From assembly GCA_963754125.1 (NCBI GenBank), contig CAVWEX010000001.1, forward strand, positions 124,001-188,000: DNA of 64,000 bases, given 5' to 3'. The position numbers and the translations under genes were made by a program. Of the stretch, positions 16,637 to 26,301 are shown in pieces. The notes beneath the pieces are model-generated. The model was given only the letters and a program-made list of their open reading frames with translations. It did no database searches and was not told the DNA's origin. The stretch's first letter is position 1. Every line of letters starts with the position of its first letter. The stretch comes from RPQJ01 sp963754125 (GTDB lineage Bacteria > Pseudomonadota > Gammaproteobacteria > Steroidobacterales > Steroidobacteraceae).

Positions 16637-17563
16637 CTACACCGGCCTTGCACCCGACCCTCGCCCACCGCGCAGCTCGTACTCCTGCGTGCCGCGGTGG
16701 TAGATGTGGTCGGTGTCGAGCGCGGCCGTCTTCGCGTACTGGAACGAGGGCGCCAGCGACTCGTAGATCGGCTCGAACCCGCGCTGCTCCGTGAGGTGGA
16801 ACAGCTCGCGGAACGATTCGATCACGAAGTAGGTCGCCTGCAGGTCGGAGATCGTGTAGTCGGTGCGCATCACGCGGTCCACCGCGAGGTGGATGCGATT
16901 CGGCGAGCGCCCTTCGAGGGAGAACACCGTCTCGGTGGGCCCCGAGAGGATCCCGGCACCGTAGATGCGCAGCGCGTCGTCCTCCAGGATCAGCCCGAAC
17001 TCCACCGTGTACCAGTAGAGCGCCGAAAGCGCCTTCAGCCGGTTGTACTTGAGCGCCTTCCATCCGGCCCGTCCGTAGGCGGCCATGTAGTCCGCGTACA
17101 CCGGATTGGTCAGCAGCGGCACGTGACCGAACACGTCGTGGAACACGTCGGGTTCCTGGATGTAGTCGAACTGCTCGCGGCTGCGGATGAAGTTGCCGGC
17201 CGGGAAACGGCGATTGGCGAGGTGGTAATAGAAGACGTGGTCCGGGATCAGCATCGGCACCGGCACCACGGACCAGCCGGTGAGGCCGCGCAGCTCCTCG
17301 CTGATCGCGGCGAAGTCCGGAACGCCGCCGCGCCCGAGGTCGAGCCGCTCGAGGCCGTGCATGAACTCACGGCAGGCGTGGCCCGGCATCAGCTCGATCT
17401 GGCGCGCGTAGAGGTCGTCCCAGATGCCGTGTTCCTCGACGCTGTAGCGGCGCTGCGCGGGCTCGAGCCAGTCGTCGCCGAGGCCCGCGGGCTTTCGCAG
17501 CGGAGCCACGTACACCGAGGCCGGCAGGTCCGGGATGCGCGTGTAGTCGAATTGGGTGGTCAT
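16637..17563 (-). CDS. phhA: Phenylalanine 4-monooxygenase
   Basis: A 308-aa cytoplasmic pterin- and iron-dependent enzyme that turns phenylalanine into tyrosine. The iron ligands are visible: the two histidines in FHDVFGHVPLL and the glutamate in YWYTVEFGLI. The ATG at 17563 (MTTQFDYTRIPDLPAS) gives the normal bacterial length; longer in-frame extension is Cys/Arg-rich noise. The neighbour on the same strand is the M15-like gene, possibly co-transcribed, and a divergent arginase-family gene starts 194 bases away. No pterin dehydratase (phhB) is present nearby. Confidence 0.93.
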   Translation of the reverse strand: MTTQFDYTRIPDLPASVYVAPLRKPAGLGDDWLEPAQRRYSVEEHGIWDDLYARQIELMPGHACREFMHGLERLDLGRGGVPDFAAISEELRGLTGWSVVPVPMLIPDHVFYYHLANRRFPAGNFIRSREQFDYIQEPDVFHDVFGHVPLLTNPVYADYMAAYGRAGWKALKYNRLKALSALYWYTVEFGLILEDDALRIYGAGILSGPTETVFSLEGRSPNRIHLAVDRVMRTDYTISDLQATYFVIESFRELFHLTEQRGFEPIYESLAPSFQYAKTAALDTDHIYHRGTQEYELRGGRGSGARPV

Positions 17564-17757
17564 GGAGAGGGAATATACCCCGGTGCCCGCTGAGCCAGCG
17601 ACCGCCGCGCGCCGCCGCGCGGTTGGCGCACGGACCTCGCAGCGAAGATCGCTTGGCGACCGCACGCGCTGCCATGCACAATGCGGCCAGCACCAAGCGG
17701 ACCGGAAGCCGCACACAGATGCGCATCCGGCACCGCACGACACACGGGGGAGTCCGC

Positions 17758-19236
17758 ATGCCGATCTGGTTCGCGACGGCGATCGCGCTGGTCCTGATGT
17801 CCGGCGCGATGGCGCCGTCCGCAGGCGCGCGCGAGGCCGAGAAGAAGCCCGAAGTCCCGGCGTGGCTGGCCGAGCGGATCGGGGCCTTGAGCGAAGCGCA
17901 GCGCGAATTCTTGCTGTCGGACGAGGCGGAGGGCTTCACGGGCACGCGCGAAAAGCTCTACCAGCGGCTCAGGGACAAGTCTCCGGAGGAGATCGCGGCC
18001 TACGTGGACGGCATGATGACCGTCGTGCAGGCCCGCAAGTTCAACCCGGCGACCGACCTGGCCGCCATCCCGCTCAATACCGAGTCGTCCGACTTCAATT
18101 CGTGGAAGGTCCGCAAGCCCGCGAACTTCAACCCGAAGCGCGAGCCCGGCCCGTTCACGCTCAGCTACTACGCGAGCAATCGCCCGGCCATCCGCACCTT
18201 CGCCAACGCGCCCGTGGCCATCTACCCGGAGGACCTCGTGGCGGGCAACGTGGACGTCGCCATCGTGGGCGCGCCGCTCGACATGGGGTCGTACTACCGC
18301 GGGCAGCGATTCGGACCGCAGGCGATGCGCAACGAGTATGGCGCGGGCGGCATCGACATGAACACGATGGTCAATCCGACCAAGGAACTGAACATCGTCG
18401 ACTACGGCGACATCGCCGTGGACAACATGAGCACCGAGATCACCGTGCACCACGTGCGCGAGCGCGTCGCCGAGATCGCGCGCACCGACGCCCTGCCCTT
18501 CATCGTGGGCGGCGACCACAGCCTCGAGTACCCGAACATCGCGGGGCTCGCCGACGTGCACGGCAAGGGCAGCTTCGGCGTCGTGCACTTCGATGCGCAT
18601 TTCGACGCCGGCAAGGACCAGCCGCACTTCATCACCCACGGCCAGCCGGTCTACCGGGCGGTGAAGGAAGGTCACGTGCACGCCCGGAACTTCATCCAGG
18701 TGGGCCTGCGTGGACCCTGGCCCGGCCCGGAAGGCTTCGAGTGGATGCGCAACAACGGCATGCGCTACCACACCATGGCGGAGGTCGAGAAGCGCGGCTG
18801 GCCCGAGGTGATGAAGCGCGCCCTGGCGGAAGCCCGCGAGGGCGGCCGGAAGCTCTACATCTCGTTCGACGTGGACGTGCTCGATCCGGCCTACATGCCC
18901 GGCACGGGTACGCCGGTGCCGGGCGGCCTGACCATGCGCGAGGCCGTTCCCATCGTTCGCGCGCTGTGCGCCGAGAATGACATCGTCGGTTTCGAGATCG
19001 TCGAGCTCGACCCCCTGCTCGACAACAGCTACCGCTCCGCGCTGAACGGCAACTTCATCCTGCACGCCTGCATGACCGGCGTCGCCATGCGCAAGAAGGG
19101 CATCACGTCCCCGGGCTTCCTCTCGGAACTCACGACCGAGCACATGCAGCCCGACGCCGGCCTGCAGGGCGAGCGTGAGGGCAAGGCCGAAAAGGTGGAC
19201 CCGCTCTATGGCACGGGGCGCAAGCCGAAGGACTGA
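17758..19236 (+). CDS. Exported arginase/agmatinase (ureohydrolase) family protein
   Basis: A 492-aa protein. All manganese-site motifs of the ureohydrolases are present: GGDHSLEYP, DAHFDAG and SFDVDVLDP followed by a PGTG loop. The ATG at 17758 sits 5 bases after GGGGGAG and opens a signal peptide (MPIWFATAIALVLMSGAMAPSAGA split at AGA-REA). The enzyme therefore seems to act outside the cytoplasm, which is unusual for this family. About 150 residues precede the first catalytic motif region, longer than in standard agmatinases (about 300 aa). Substrate is uncertain: arginine, agmatine, guanidino acids or formimidoyl-type compounds. Confidence 0.85.
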   Translation: MPIWFATAIALVLMSGAMAPSAGAREAEKKPEVPAWLAERIGALSEAQREFLLSDEAEGFTGTREKLYQRLRDKSPEEIAAYVDGMMTVVQARKFNPATDLAAIPLNTESSDFNSWKVRKPANFNPKREPGPFTLSYYASNRPAIRTFANAPVAIYPEDLVAGNVDVAIVGAPLDMGSYYRGQRFGPQAMRNEYGAGGIDMNTMVNPTKELNIVDYGDIAVDNMSTEITVHHVRERVAEIARTDALPFIVGGDHSLEYPNIAGLADVHGKGSFGVVHFDAHFDAGKDQPHFITHGQPVYRAVKEGHVHARNFIQVGLRGPWPGPEGFEWMRNNGMRYHTMAEVEKRGWPEVMKRALAEAREGGRKLYISFDVDVLDPAYMPGTGTPVPGGLTMREAVPIVRALCAENDIVGFEIVELDPLLDNSYRSALNGNFILHACMTGVAMRKKGITSPGFLSELTTEHMQPDAGLQGEREGKAEKVDPLYGTGRKPKD

Positions 19237-19278
19237 CACCCCGCGCACCCGCGCCGAACACGCGCCCGGAAGCACCTG

Positions 19279-20066
19279 ATGCTCGCACGGTTGATCCGCG
19301 ATCCGCTGTTCGCATTCGTCGTGGCCGGCGTCGCACTGTTCGTCGTCTACGACGTCGTCCAGTCGCGCAGGACGGAGCCGCTGCGACTGACGGCGACGAC
19401 TCGCACGACGCTGATCGCGGATTTCGAGACGCTCACCGGCCGCTCCGCCCGTTCCGACGACATCGCCCGCATCGAGCGCGAGTACGTCACCGACGAGTTG
19501 CTGTTCCGGGATGCCATCGACAGCGGCCTGCACCTGACCGACGGCGAGGTCAGGCGCGCAATTGGTCGAGACGATGCGCCTGCGCGTCACCGGCCCGCTG
19601 CCGGACCCGACCGACGAAGAACTCGTGAATCACTACGCCGGGAACGTCGATCGCTATCGATCGGAGCCGGCGGTGAGCTTCGAGCAGGTGTATTTCCGCA
19701 GCCTGCCGCCGGACAGCGAGAACGTCCTCACGCGCCTGCGGAACGGCGAAGCGATCGCCGGCGAGCAGTTTCCACGGGGCCGGACGTTCCCGCGCTACGG
19801 GCGGCAGCATCCTCCGCGGCATGTTCAGCCAGCCGTTCGTGGACGCACTCTGGGCGGCACCGCTCGGCGAATGGAGCGGCCCGCTGGAGTCGCCGCACGG
19901 CTGGCACTACGTCCGCCCCACCGGGCGCCTGCCGGCGGCCTTGCTCGCCTTCGATGCGGTACGCGAACAGGTGGAAAACGATTATCTCGTCGCACTGATC
20001 GAGCAGGCGGTCGAGCGCCGTGTCGCCGAGCTCGAGCAGCGCTACGAGGTGACGATTGAGCGGTGA
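19279..20066 (+). CDS. PpiC/parvulin-type peptidyl-prolyl isomerase, two frameshifts
   Basis: Read across three frames, one membrane-anchored parvulin-like protein appears: N-terminal anchor (LIRDPLFAFVVAGVALFVVYD), a SurA-N-like region (YVTDELLFRDAIDSGLHLTDGEVRR), a middle part (DPTDEELVNHYAGNVDRYR...VSFEQVYF) and a C-terminal PpiC end (GEWSGPLESPHGWHYVR). The first shift is at about 19556-19560, where one extra G in aggcgcgcaa would explain it; the second is between about 19770 and 19800. Such proteins help fold outer-membrane or exported proteins. It is either damaged or, more likely, mis-sequenced, as with other genes here. Confidence 0.65.
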
Positions 20067-20132
20067 GTCACTCGCCCGTGCGGCTGTCGCGCTGAGGCTG
20101 ACTGCCGGTCCCGCATGCCATACTTTGCCGCG

Positions 20133-22200
20133 ATGGCCCGCTACGCCGCCTTCATCAGCTACAGCCACGCTGACGAGCACTGGGCGCGCTGGCTGCAGCG
20201 CTCGCTCGAGCGCTACCGGATCCCGCGCAGACTGCGGCGCGTGCCGGGCGCGGGCAAGCCGCTGCCGTCGCGGCTCTACCCGGTGTTCCGCGACCGCGAC
20301 GAACTCGCCTCCTCGAACGACCTCAGTGCCGCAATCGAGTCGGCACTCGACGACTCCGATGCGCTCGTCGTCATCTGCTCGCCGTGCCGCCGCCGCATCG
20401 CGGTGGGTGAACGCCGAGATTCGGCGCTTCCAGTCGAGCGGACGCGACGGGCGCATCTTCACGCTGGTCGTTGACGGCAGCACCCATCGCGCCGCACCGG
20501 ACTGCGCGTTTCCCCCGGCGTTGCTCGTCACGGAGGACGGCCGGACGCTGCCCGAGCCGCTCGCCGCCGATCCCGCCGAGCACGCCGACGGCCGGCGCGG
20601 CGCGCTGCTCAAGATCGCCGCCGGACTGCTCGGCGTCGGCATCGACGAGCTGCGCCGGCGCGATGCGCAGCGCCAGGTGCGCCTGTGGTCCGCGGTCGCG
20701 GCCGGCGCGGCGACCGTGGCCGCCGTCACCATCGGCCTCGCGATCGCGGCGCAGTTCGCACGCAAGGAAGCCGACCTGCGCCGCGGCCAGGCGGAGAAGC
20801 TGATCGGGTTCATGCTCGGCGACCTGCGCGCCAGGCTCGAGCCGATCGGCAAGCTCGAGGTGCTCGACGCCGTGGGCGACGAGGCGATGGCGTACTTCTC
20901 GACGCTCGGCGACCGCGCCACCGACCCGGAGCGTCTGAGCCGCGCGATGGCGCTGCGCCAGATCGGCGAGGTGCGACGCAGCCAGGGCCTGCTCGACGAG
21001 GCCTCGGCCGCGTTCGAGGAATCGCTGCGCCAGGTCGCCCGGTTGCAGGCGGACTCACCGCACAACGACGACTTTCTCTTCGAGCTCGGCCAGTCCGAGT
21101 TCTGGGTCGGCCAGACTGCGTTCGAGCGCAACGACCTCGCGACGGCGGCGGCCGCACTCGGCCGCTACATGGAGCACAGTCGCACGCTGGTCGAACGCGA
21201 ACCGGGCAACGCCGACTTCCAGCGCGAATTGTCGTACGCCTACAGCAACCTCGGCACCCTCGCCCGCGAGCGACGCCGGCCCGGCGAGGCCCTCGCGCAC
21301 TTCGAGAGCGGTGCGGTGATCGAGCAGCGGTTGCTCGTCGCGAAGCCGGACGATGCGGACCTGCGCTATTCGCTGGCCGAGTCGTACTCGTGGGCCGGCA
21401 CCTGCCTGCTCGACCTCGGGCGGCTCGACGACAGCGAGCAGTCGTTCAGGCGCGCACTCGACCTGCTCGGCGCGCTGCACCGCCAGGGCGGCAATGCCCG
21501 CCACAGCGAGGAATACGCCGACGTGGGCGCCCTGCTCGCGGGCGTGCTCGCACACCGCGGCGACGCCGCCGGGGCCGTGGCGCAACTCGAACAGAGCAAT
21601 GCGGTGTATGCCGCGCTCGAGCAGCACGATCCGTCGAACGTCGGCTGGCAGCGCAACCGGCTGCGCGGCGAGCGGCTGCTGGCGGAACTCGAACTGGCTC
21701 GACGCGATCGCAAGGATCATCCCGAGGCGCTGCAGCGAATCAGCGACGAGTTCCAGCGGCTCGCGGCGGCCGACCCGAGCAACGCGCGGCTGCAGCAGGA
21801 CCTCGCCCTCGCCGAGCGGTTGCAGGCGCTGGCGCTGTGGAACGACGACCGGGTCGATGCGGCGCTCGTCGTCGGCCGGAGCGCCCACGAGCGCATCGCA
21901 GCGGTGGCGGGCCGGTCGGGCCGTGAAACCCTGCGGCTGAACGCGGCCCTGGTCGCCGAGACCTACGGCCGCCTGCTCGACGCCACCGGCAACCCGGAGC
22001 GTGCGGCCGCCGTCTGGTCGGAGGCGTTGCGCTCACTCACGGGCGAGTCGGCCGACGCGCCGGGCCTGGTTCAGCAGGCCCTGCGCGCGCGACTCGTCGC
22101 GTTGCTCGGGCGCACGGACGAGGCTCGGCAACTGGCGGAGGACCTGCGACGGAGCGGATTTGCGGATCCGCGCCTGCCGCTGCCGCCGGATCCCAGCTGA
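20133..22200 (+). CDS. TIR domain - transmembrane - TPR protein, one frameshift
   Basis: The N-terminus (ARYAAFISYSHADEHWARWL) is a TIR domain of about 150 residues ending in the conserved SRWVNAEIRRF; the Glu of WVNAE matches the catalytic glutamate position of NAD-cleaving TIR enzymes. A membrane helix (LWSAVAAGAATVAAVTIGLAIAA when split around its centre) follows at about 190-210, then some 450 residues of TPR-like helical repeats (EASAAFEESLRQVARL, EALAHFESGAV, DSEQSFRRALDLL). An extra C at 20387-20388 breaks the frame inside the TIR domain; removing it restores a 688-residue protein. An antiphage or signalling role is possible but untested. The next gene is closely linked. Confidence 0.75.
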
Positions 22201-22252
22201 TCGCGGCCGCGCGATCGTGGTACCGTCTAAACAACAAACAAGGAACAGCGCC

Positions 22253-22645
22253 ATGGGCACTCCGTACACAGTCACGCTCGACATCCGCAACTGGAAAAGC
22301 AACGACCGCGGCTGGAAGAGCGTGAAAAGCTCGACCGGCGCGGACTACAGCTACCTGTACGCCGGCGGCTCCGACGGCGACGGCAACGTCACCGAAAAGG
22401 TCGGAACCCCGGCCGACGTCACGGTGAACCTCGTCTGCGATGGCCGCTACACCATCCTCGCGCTCGGGTACAAGAACGACCCGAAGAAGCAGCTCAGCAC
22501 GCAGTCGCAGGGTCTGCGCAGCGCCGTGATCCTCGACAAGAACGACCAGCAGCAGAAGGACGCCTACTTCAGCGTCGTGGTCACCGACACGGGCAACGGC
22601 AACTGCACCTTCGATTGCGACCCGAAGATCTCGAACGATCCCTGA
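22253..22645 (+). CDS. Unknown 130-aa protein linked to the TIR-TPR gene
   Basis: The ATG at 22253 has an AGGA site 9 bases upstream. The product begins MGTPYTVTLDIRNWKSNDRG and looks like a beta-rich soluble domain with regular alternation (VTVNLVCDGRYTILALGY, DAYFSVVVTDTGNGNCTF). It has three cysteines, two of them near the end in a CTFDC pair. No signal peptide or known motif. It starts 52 bases after the TIR-TPR stop and ends 3 bases before the next gene, so a TIR-associated operon is likely. Base composition is slightly less GC-biased than its neighbours, with Lys/Asn-rich sequence. Confidence 0.65.
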   Translation: MGTPYTVTLDIRNWKSNDRGWKSVKSSTGADYSYLYAGGSDGDGNVTEKVGTPADVTVNLVCDGRYTILALGYKNDPKKQLSTQSQGLRSAVILDKNDQQQKDAYFSVVVTDTGNGNCTFDCDPKISNDP

Positions 22646-22648
22646 CCC

Positions 22649-23404
22649 GTGCAAGCCACGCTCGACGTGCTGAACTCGACGCTCGTCTCCTCGCTGCGCA
22701 TGTGGCGCGGCACGATGGTTCGCGCGCGCGCCCGGCAGCCCGCGAAACCGCTCCAGCTCTACGAGTTCGAAGCCTGCCCGTACTGCCGCCTGGTGCGTGA
22801 GGCCTTGACGGAGCTCGACCTCGACGCGCTGATCTTCCCCACGCCGCACGGCGGCAAGCGCTTCCGTCCGAAGGTCGCCGAGCTCGGCGGCAAGCAGCAG
22901 TTCCCTTACCTGGTGGACCCGAATACCGGCGAGTCGATGTACGAGTCGGCGGACATCATCGAGTACCTGTACCGACGCTACGGCGGACGCGCGGCGCCGA
23001 CGCGCCTGCTGCGACCCGTCGAGGTCTCGACGTCCCTGGTGGCAGGAGTGGCGCGACTGCGCGCGGGTGGCCGGGCCCGTCCCTCGAAGGCGCCGAAGAA
23101 GCCGCTCGAACTCTACAGTTTCGAGTCGAGTCCCTACTCCCGTCGGGTGCGCGAACTGCTCTCGGAACTCGAGTTGCCGTACCTGTTGCGCAGCACGGGC
23201 AAGGCCGGGTGGCAGGATCTCGGACCACCGCGACTGCGTGCTGCGCTGTTCCCGGGTCGTCCGGTCGAGGGTCGAACTCGGACCGAGTTGCTGAAGCGGA
23301 CGGGCAAGGTGCAGGTGCCCTACCTCGTCGATCCGAACACGGGCACGGCGATGTTCGAGTCGGAGGCGATCCGGGCGTACCTGCTCGCGACCTACGCCAG
23401 GTAG
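22649..23404 (+). CDS. Tandem thioredoxin-fold (GST N-terminal-like) protein
   Basis: The 251-aa protein carries two copies of a GST-N/glutaredoxin-type domain. The first (about 30-110) has the redox motif CPYC in LYEFEACPYCRLVREAL and the cis-Pro region QFPYLVDPNTG. The second (about 150-250) repeats it as LYSFESSPYSRRVRELL and VPYLVDPNTG, with both cysteines changed to serine. A GTG start 3 bases after the previous stop gives the full first domain. One active and one inactive thioredoxin fold suggests glutathione-linked redox or binding work. No all-alpha GST C-domain is present. Confidence 0.75.
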   Translation: MQATLDVLNSTLVSSLRMWRGTMVRARARQPAKPLQLYEFEACPYCRLVREALTELDLDALIFPTPHGGKRFRPKVAELGGKQQFPYLVDPNTGESMYESADIIEYLYRRYGGRAAPTRLLRPVEVSTSLVAGVARLRAGGRARPSKAPKKPLELYSFESSPYSRRVRELLSELELPYLLRSTGKAGWQDLGPPRLRAALFPGRPVEGRTRTELLKRTGKVQVPYLVDPNTGTAMFESEAIRAYLLATYAR

Positions 23405-23457
23405 GACAACACCGGCCGTGCCGACCCGGCGGCCGGACCCGCGACGCGGCTCCCCGT

Positions 23458-24189
23458 TCACTGACCGAGCGACTTTGCCAGGGCGCGCAGCAGCGCCGCG
23501 CCGTCGCCCCGCCACGCGCTGCCGTGCATGCACGCGAGCACCGCCGGCCGCTCGCTCGGCGAGCCGCTCGAGCATCGCGGCCGTGTCGGGGCAGTGCGCG
23601 TAGTAGTCCATCTGGTGGCGGAACGCCTCGCTGGGCCCGAGGATATCGCCCTCCGTGACGGGCACCTCGCCCGTTCCGCCCTGGGTAAAGACGTCGCCGC
23701 AGAACAGCGTGCGGGTCTGCGTTTCCATCATCAGCCCGCACTCCCAGGCGTGCGGCAGGTGCGGCGTGTCGTACCAGCGGATCTCGTGCCGACCGAGCTT
23801 CAGGATCTCGCCGTCGGCCAGCGGTCGCGCCGGGCGGTCGGCCACGTCGTCCACGGACACCATCGCGGCCACGCGGCTGCACACCGGCACGGCCCGGGGC
23901 GCGGCGGCGAGGAAGTCGTTGAGCGAGCCGCACTCGTCCGCCTCGAAGTGCGAGAAGGCGACGTAGCGCAGCCGCTCGAGCGGCAGCGAACGTTCGCGAC
24001 GGCTTCGCTGACCAGCGGAAACATCCGCCGCGGCCCCGTGTGGAACACCAGCGGTTCGTCGTCCACGATCAGGTACTGGTTGAAGTTGAAGGCGCCGGCT
24101 CCGCCGGGCAGCACGACCGGCGTGTTGATGCGATAGATGCCGGCGGCGATCTCGTGCACGTTGGTGCCGGACTGCGGGTTGGTGATCAT
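23458..24189 (-). CDS. MBL-fold metallo-hydrolase (ODP/flavodiiron-like), two frameshifts
   Basis: Begins MITNPQSGTNVHEIAAGIYRI at the ATG 24189, 5 bases after AGGAGG. After correcting shifts near 23988 and 23570 the protein is about 243 aa. The metal motif FSHFEADECGS has the H-x-E-x-D layout of oxygen-binding di-iron (ODP/flavodiiron) metallo-beta-lactamase folds, and later ligands are in DTPHLPHAWE and LFCGDVFTQGG. It ends ACMHGSAWRGDG...KSLGQ. No flavodoxin domain. It may act on oxygen, NO or a thioester. It converges with the GST-like gene. See the LysR entry for the open reading frame between them. Confidence 0.7.
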
Positions 24190-25168
24190 GCGGGCCTCCT
24201 GCGGTCGTTGCCGGGACTTGCGCGGGCTGGCGGACGGCGTGTCCGCCTTTCTAATCTCCGCCTCGACCTGACGCAGCACGTCGATGAACACCCGCGCCGC
24301 TGGAGACAGCGTGCGTTCGCGCAGGAACATCACGCCATGCGTCGTGCGCAGTGCTGGTGCATCGACGTCCAGGAGAACGATGTGTCCGGCCGCAACGTCG
24401 TCGGCCAGCATACTTGCCGTACCCGTCACCAGGGCGTCGCTGCCCCGCGCAATCAGGCGAGCGACCGCCGGCGTATTCACGACGACCTGCGGGGTGAACT
24501 CCGGCGTGCCCGAGTCGCCGGCCACCAACGAGCCGTCGCGACGGGAGGCAGCCGCGGCCGATGCACCGCGCAGCACGTTGCTCGCCAGCGGGTAGTCGAG
24601 CAACTGTGCGAAGTTCGGCTTCGCCTCCCGGGTCAACGGGTGGCCGGACCGGCAGCCCACATGGATGCGCACCGACGACAGGCGTTCCACGACCAGGCGT
24701 GGCTCCTGCACGTGTTCGTTCACCTGTGCGACGCCGACATCGACGCGCTCGGCAAGCACGTCCTGGACGACAACCTCCGGATCCGTGGTGTGGCACTGGA
24801 TCTTCAGGCACGGATGCGCGCGCAGTACCCGCGCAATCGCCACGGCGACGGAGGTCTCGCTCGGCAGCGGGCCCGCGCTGATGGCCAGGGATCCGATTCT
24901 CCAGTCCGGCCAGCAGCTGGATCTCGCGCCTCAGGCTGGCTTCGCTGCGGAGCACGGCCTCGCCGCGTTCGAGCAGCACTCGACCAAATGCCGTCGGGAT
25001 CGCGCCCTTGCGCGTGCGGTCGAACAGCGGCACGCCGAGTCCGCGTTCCAGTTCGGCGATGCCGCGGGTGAGGCTCGGCTGGGTCAGGTTCAACGACTCG
25101 GCCACGCGCGCGAAGTTGCCGTGCTTGCCCAGCGCGATCGCGAGCCGGATCAGGCGGAGTTCATTCAC
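24190..25168 (-). CDS. LysR-family transcriptional regulator, one frameshift, reads into the MBL gene
   Basis: The N-terminus (MNELRLIRLAIALGKHGNFARVAESLNLTQPSLTRGI, quoted here in parts as RVAESLNLTQPSLTRG) is a LysR winged helix. The effector domain continues in another frame after a shift near 24900 (restored reading: LAISAGPLPSETSVAVAIA) and includes VDVGVAQVNEH and ALVTGTASM. There is no stop between its last recognisable segment (RVFIDVLRQVEAEI) and the MBL gene start, so the two are continuous in frame. A hidden indel near 24245, where TAG occurs in another frame, would end LysR normally. A GGCGGAC/GTCCGCC hairpin lies in the joint. Confidence 0.75.
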
Positions 25169-25422
25169 GATACGAAAAGCGTATCACGGGCACCCATTTC
25201 CGGTATTGGACAGCAGGTTCCGATTGCGATTCCATCGCACCCGCAACGACGGCCGCGCTGGACGTTTCCCTACCCCACCCCCCCCGGGGACGTTCCGTCG
25301 CGGTCGTCGGGCTTCAATCAGAACGTACAACACGCGCCTGCGGCGATGCAGGTCACCGACCGCGACTTCTTGCGGGCGCCGGCGGCGGCGATTCCAATCA
25401 CCTCGTCCTGAGGACGTGCTCA

Positions 25423-26301
25423 ATGTTCTCAGCGTATTGCAGTGTCTCGAACCAAGGCAGCCCGGCCGTGCAAAGACCTGCGAACAGGAATACTCGAATT
25501 CGAATTGCGGCTGCAACGGCGACGTTCGTCGCCGGCTCCATCCTCGCGGCGCCGGTCCGGGCGCAGGACTCGGCCGCGGCCCTCGCGCAGCAACTCGCCA
25601 ATCCGGTGGCGGCACTCATCAGCGTGCCGTTCCAGCTCAACTACGACCAGGACATCGGACCCGAGGACGACGGCGACCGCTGGTTGTTGAACGTGCAGCC
25701 GGTGGTGCCCATCACGCTCAACGAGGACTGGAACCTCATCTCGCGGACGATCCTGCCCCTCGTCTCGCAGAGCGACATCTACCCGGGGGCGGGCAGCCAG
25801 TCCGGCCTCGGCGACGTCGTGCAGAGCGTGTTCTTCTCACCGAAGGAACCGACGGCGGGCGGCTGGATCTGGGGTGCCGGCCCCGTCCTGCTGCTGCCGA
25901 CAGGTTCGGACGATCTGCTCACTGCGGACCAATGGGCTGGCGGCCCGACGGCCGTCGTGCTCAAGCAGCAGGGACCCTGGACCTACGGGGCCCTGGCCAA
26001 CCATCTCTGGTCGTTCGCGGGCAGCGACAACCGCGCCGACGTCGACGCTACGTTCCTGCAGCCGTTCCTCTCCTACACCACGCCCACCGCATGGTCCTTC
26101 ACGCTCAACACCGAGAGCACCTATGACTGGGAAGGCAAGCAGTGGTCGGTGCCGGTCAACGTGATCGTCACGAAGGTCACGAAAGTCGGCGGTCAGTTGA
26201 TCAGCGTCGGAGGTGGCGTTCGCTATTGGGCGGACAGTCCGGAGAGCGGGCCCGAGGGGTTCGGGCTCCGGCTGGCGGTCACGCTGCTGCTTCCGAGATA
26301 G
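25423..26301 (+). CDS. Outer-membrane beta-barrel protein (transporter-like), 292 aa
   Basis: Starts at the ATG after GAGGAC; the first 46 residues contain a basic stretch then a hydrophobic signal (IAAATATFVAGSILAAPVRA). The mature sequence has repeated amphipathic beta-strands with aromatic girdles (WLLNVQPVVPITL, WNLISRTILPLV, WTYGALANHLWSF) and ends in a strand LRLAVTLLLPR. It resembles the 'transporter' proteins of the phenol MetA-pathway type that sit in the outer membrane near catabolic genes. The role is probably uptake or sensing of a hydrophobic compound. Its stop codon directly abuts a truncated amidohydrolase. Confidence 0.72.
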   Translation: MFSAYCSVSNQGSPAVQRPANRNTRIRIAAATATFVAGSILAAPVRAQDSAAALAQQLANPVAALISVPFQLNYDQDIGPEDDGDRWLLNVQPVVPITLNEDWNLISRTILPLVSQSDIYPGAGSQSGLGDVVQSVFFSPKEPTAGGWIWGAGPVLLLPTGSDDLLTADQWAGGPTAVVLKQQGPWTYGALANHLWSFAGSDNRADVDATFLQPFLSYTTPTAWSFTLNTESTYDWEGKQWSVPVNVIVTKVTKVGGQLISVGGGVRYWADSPESGPEGFGLRLAVTLLLPR

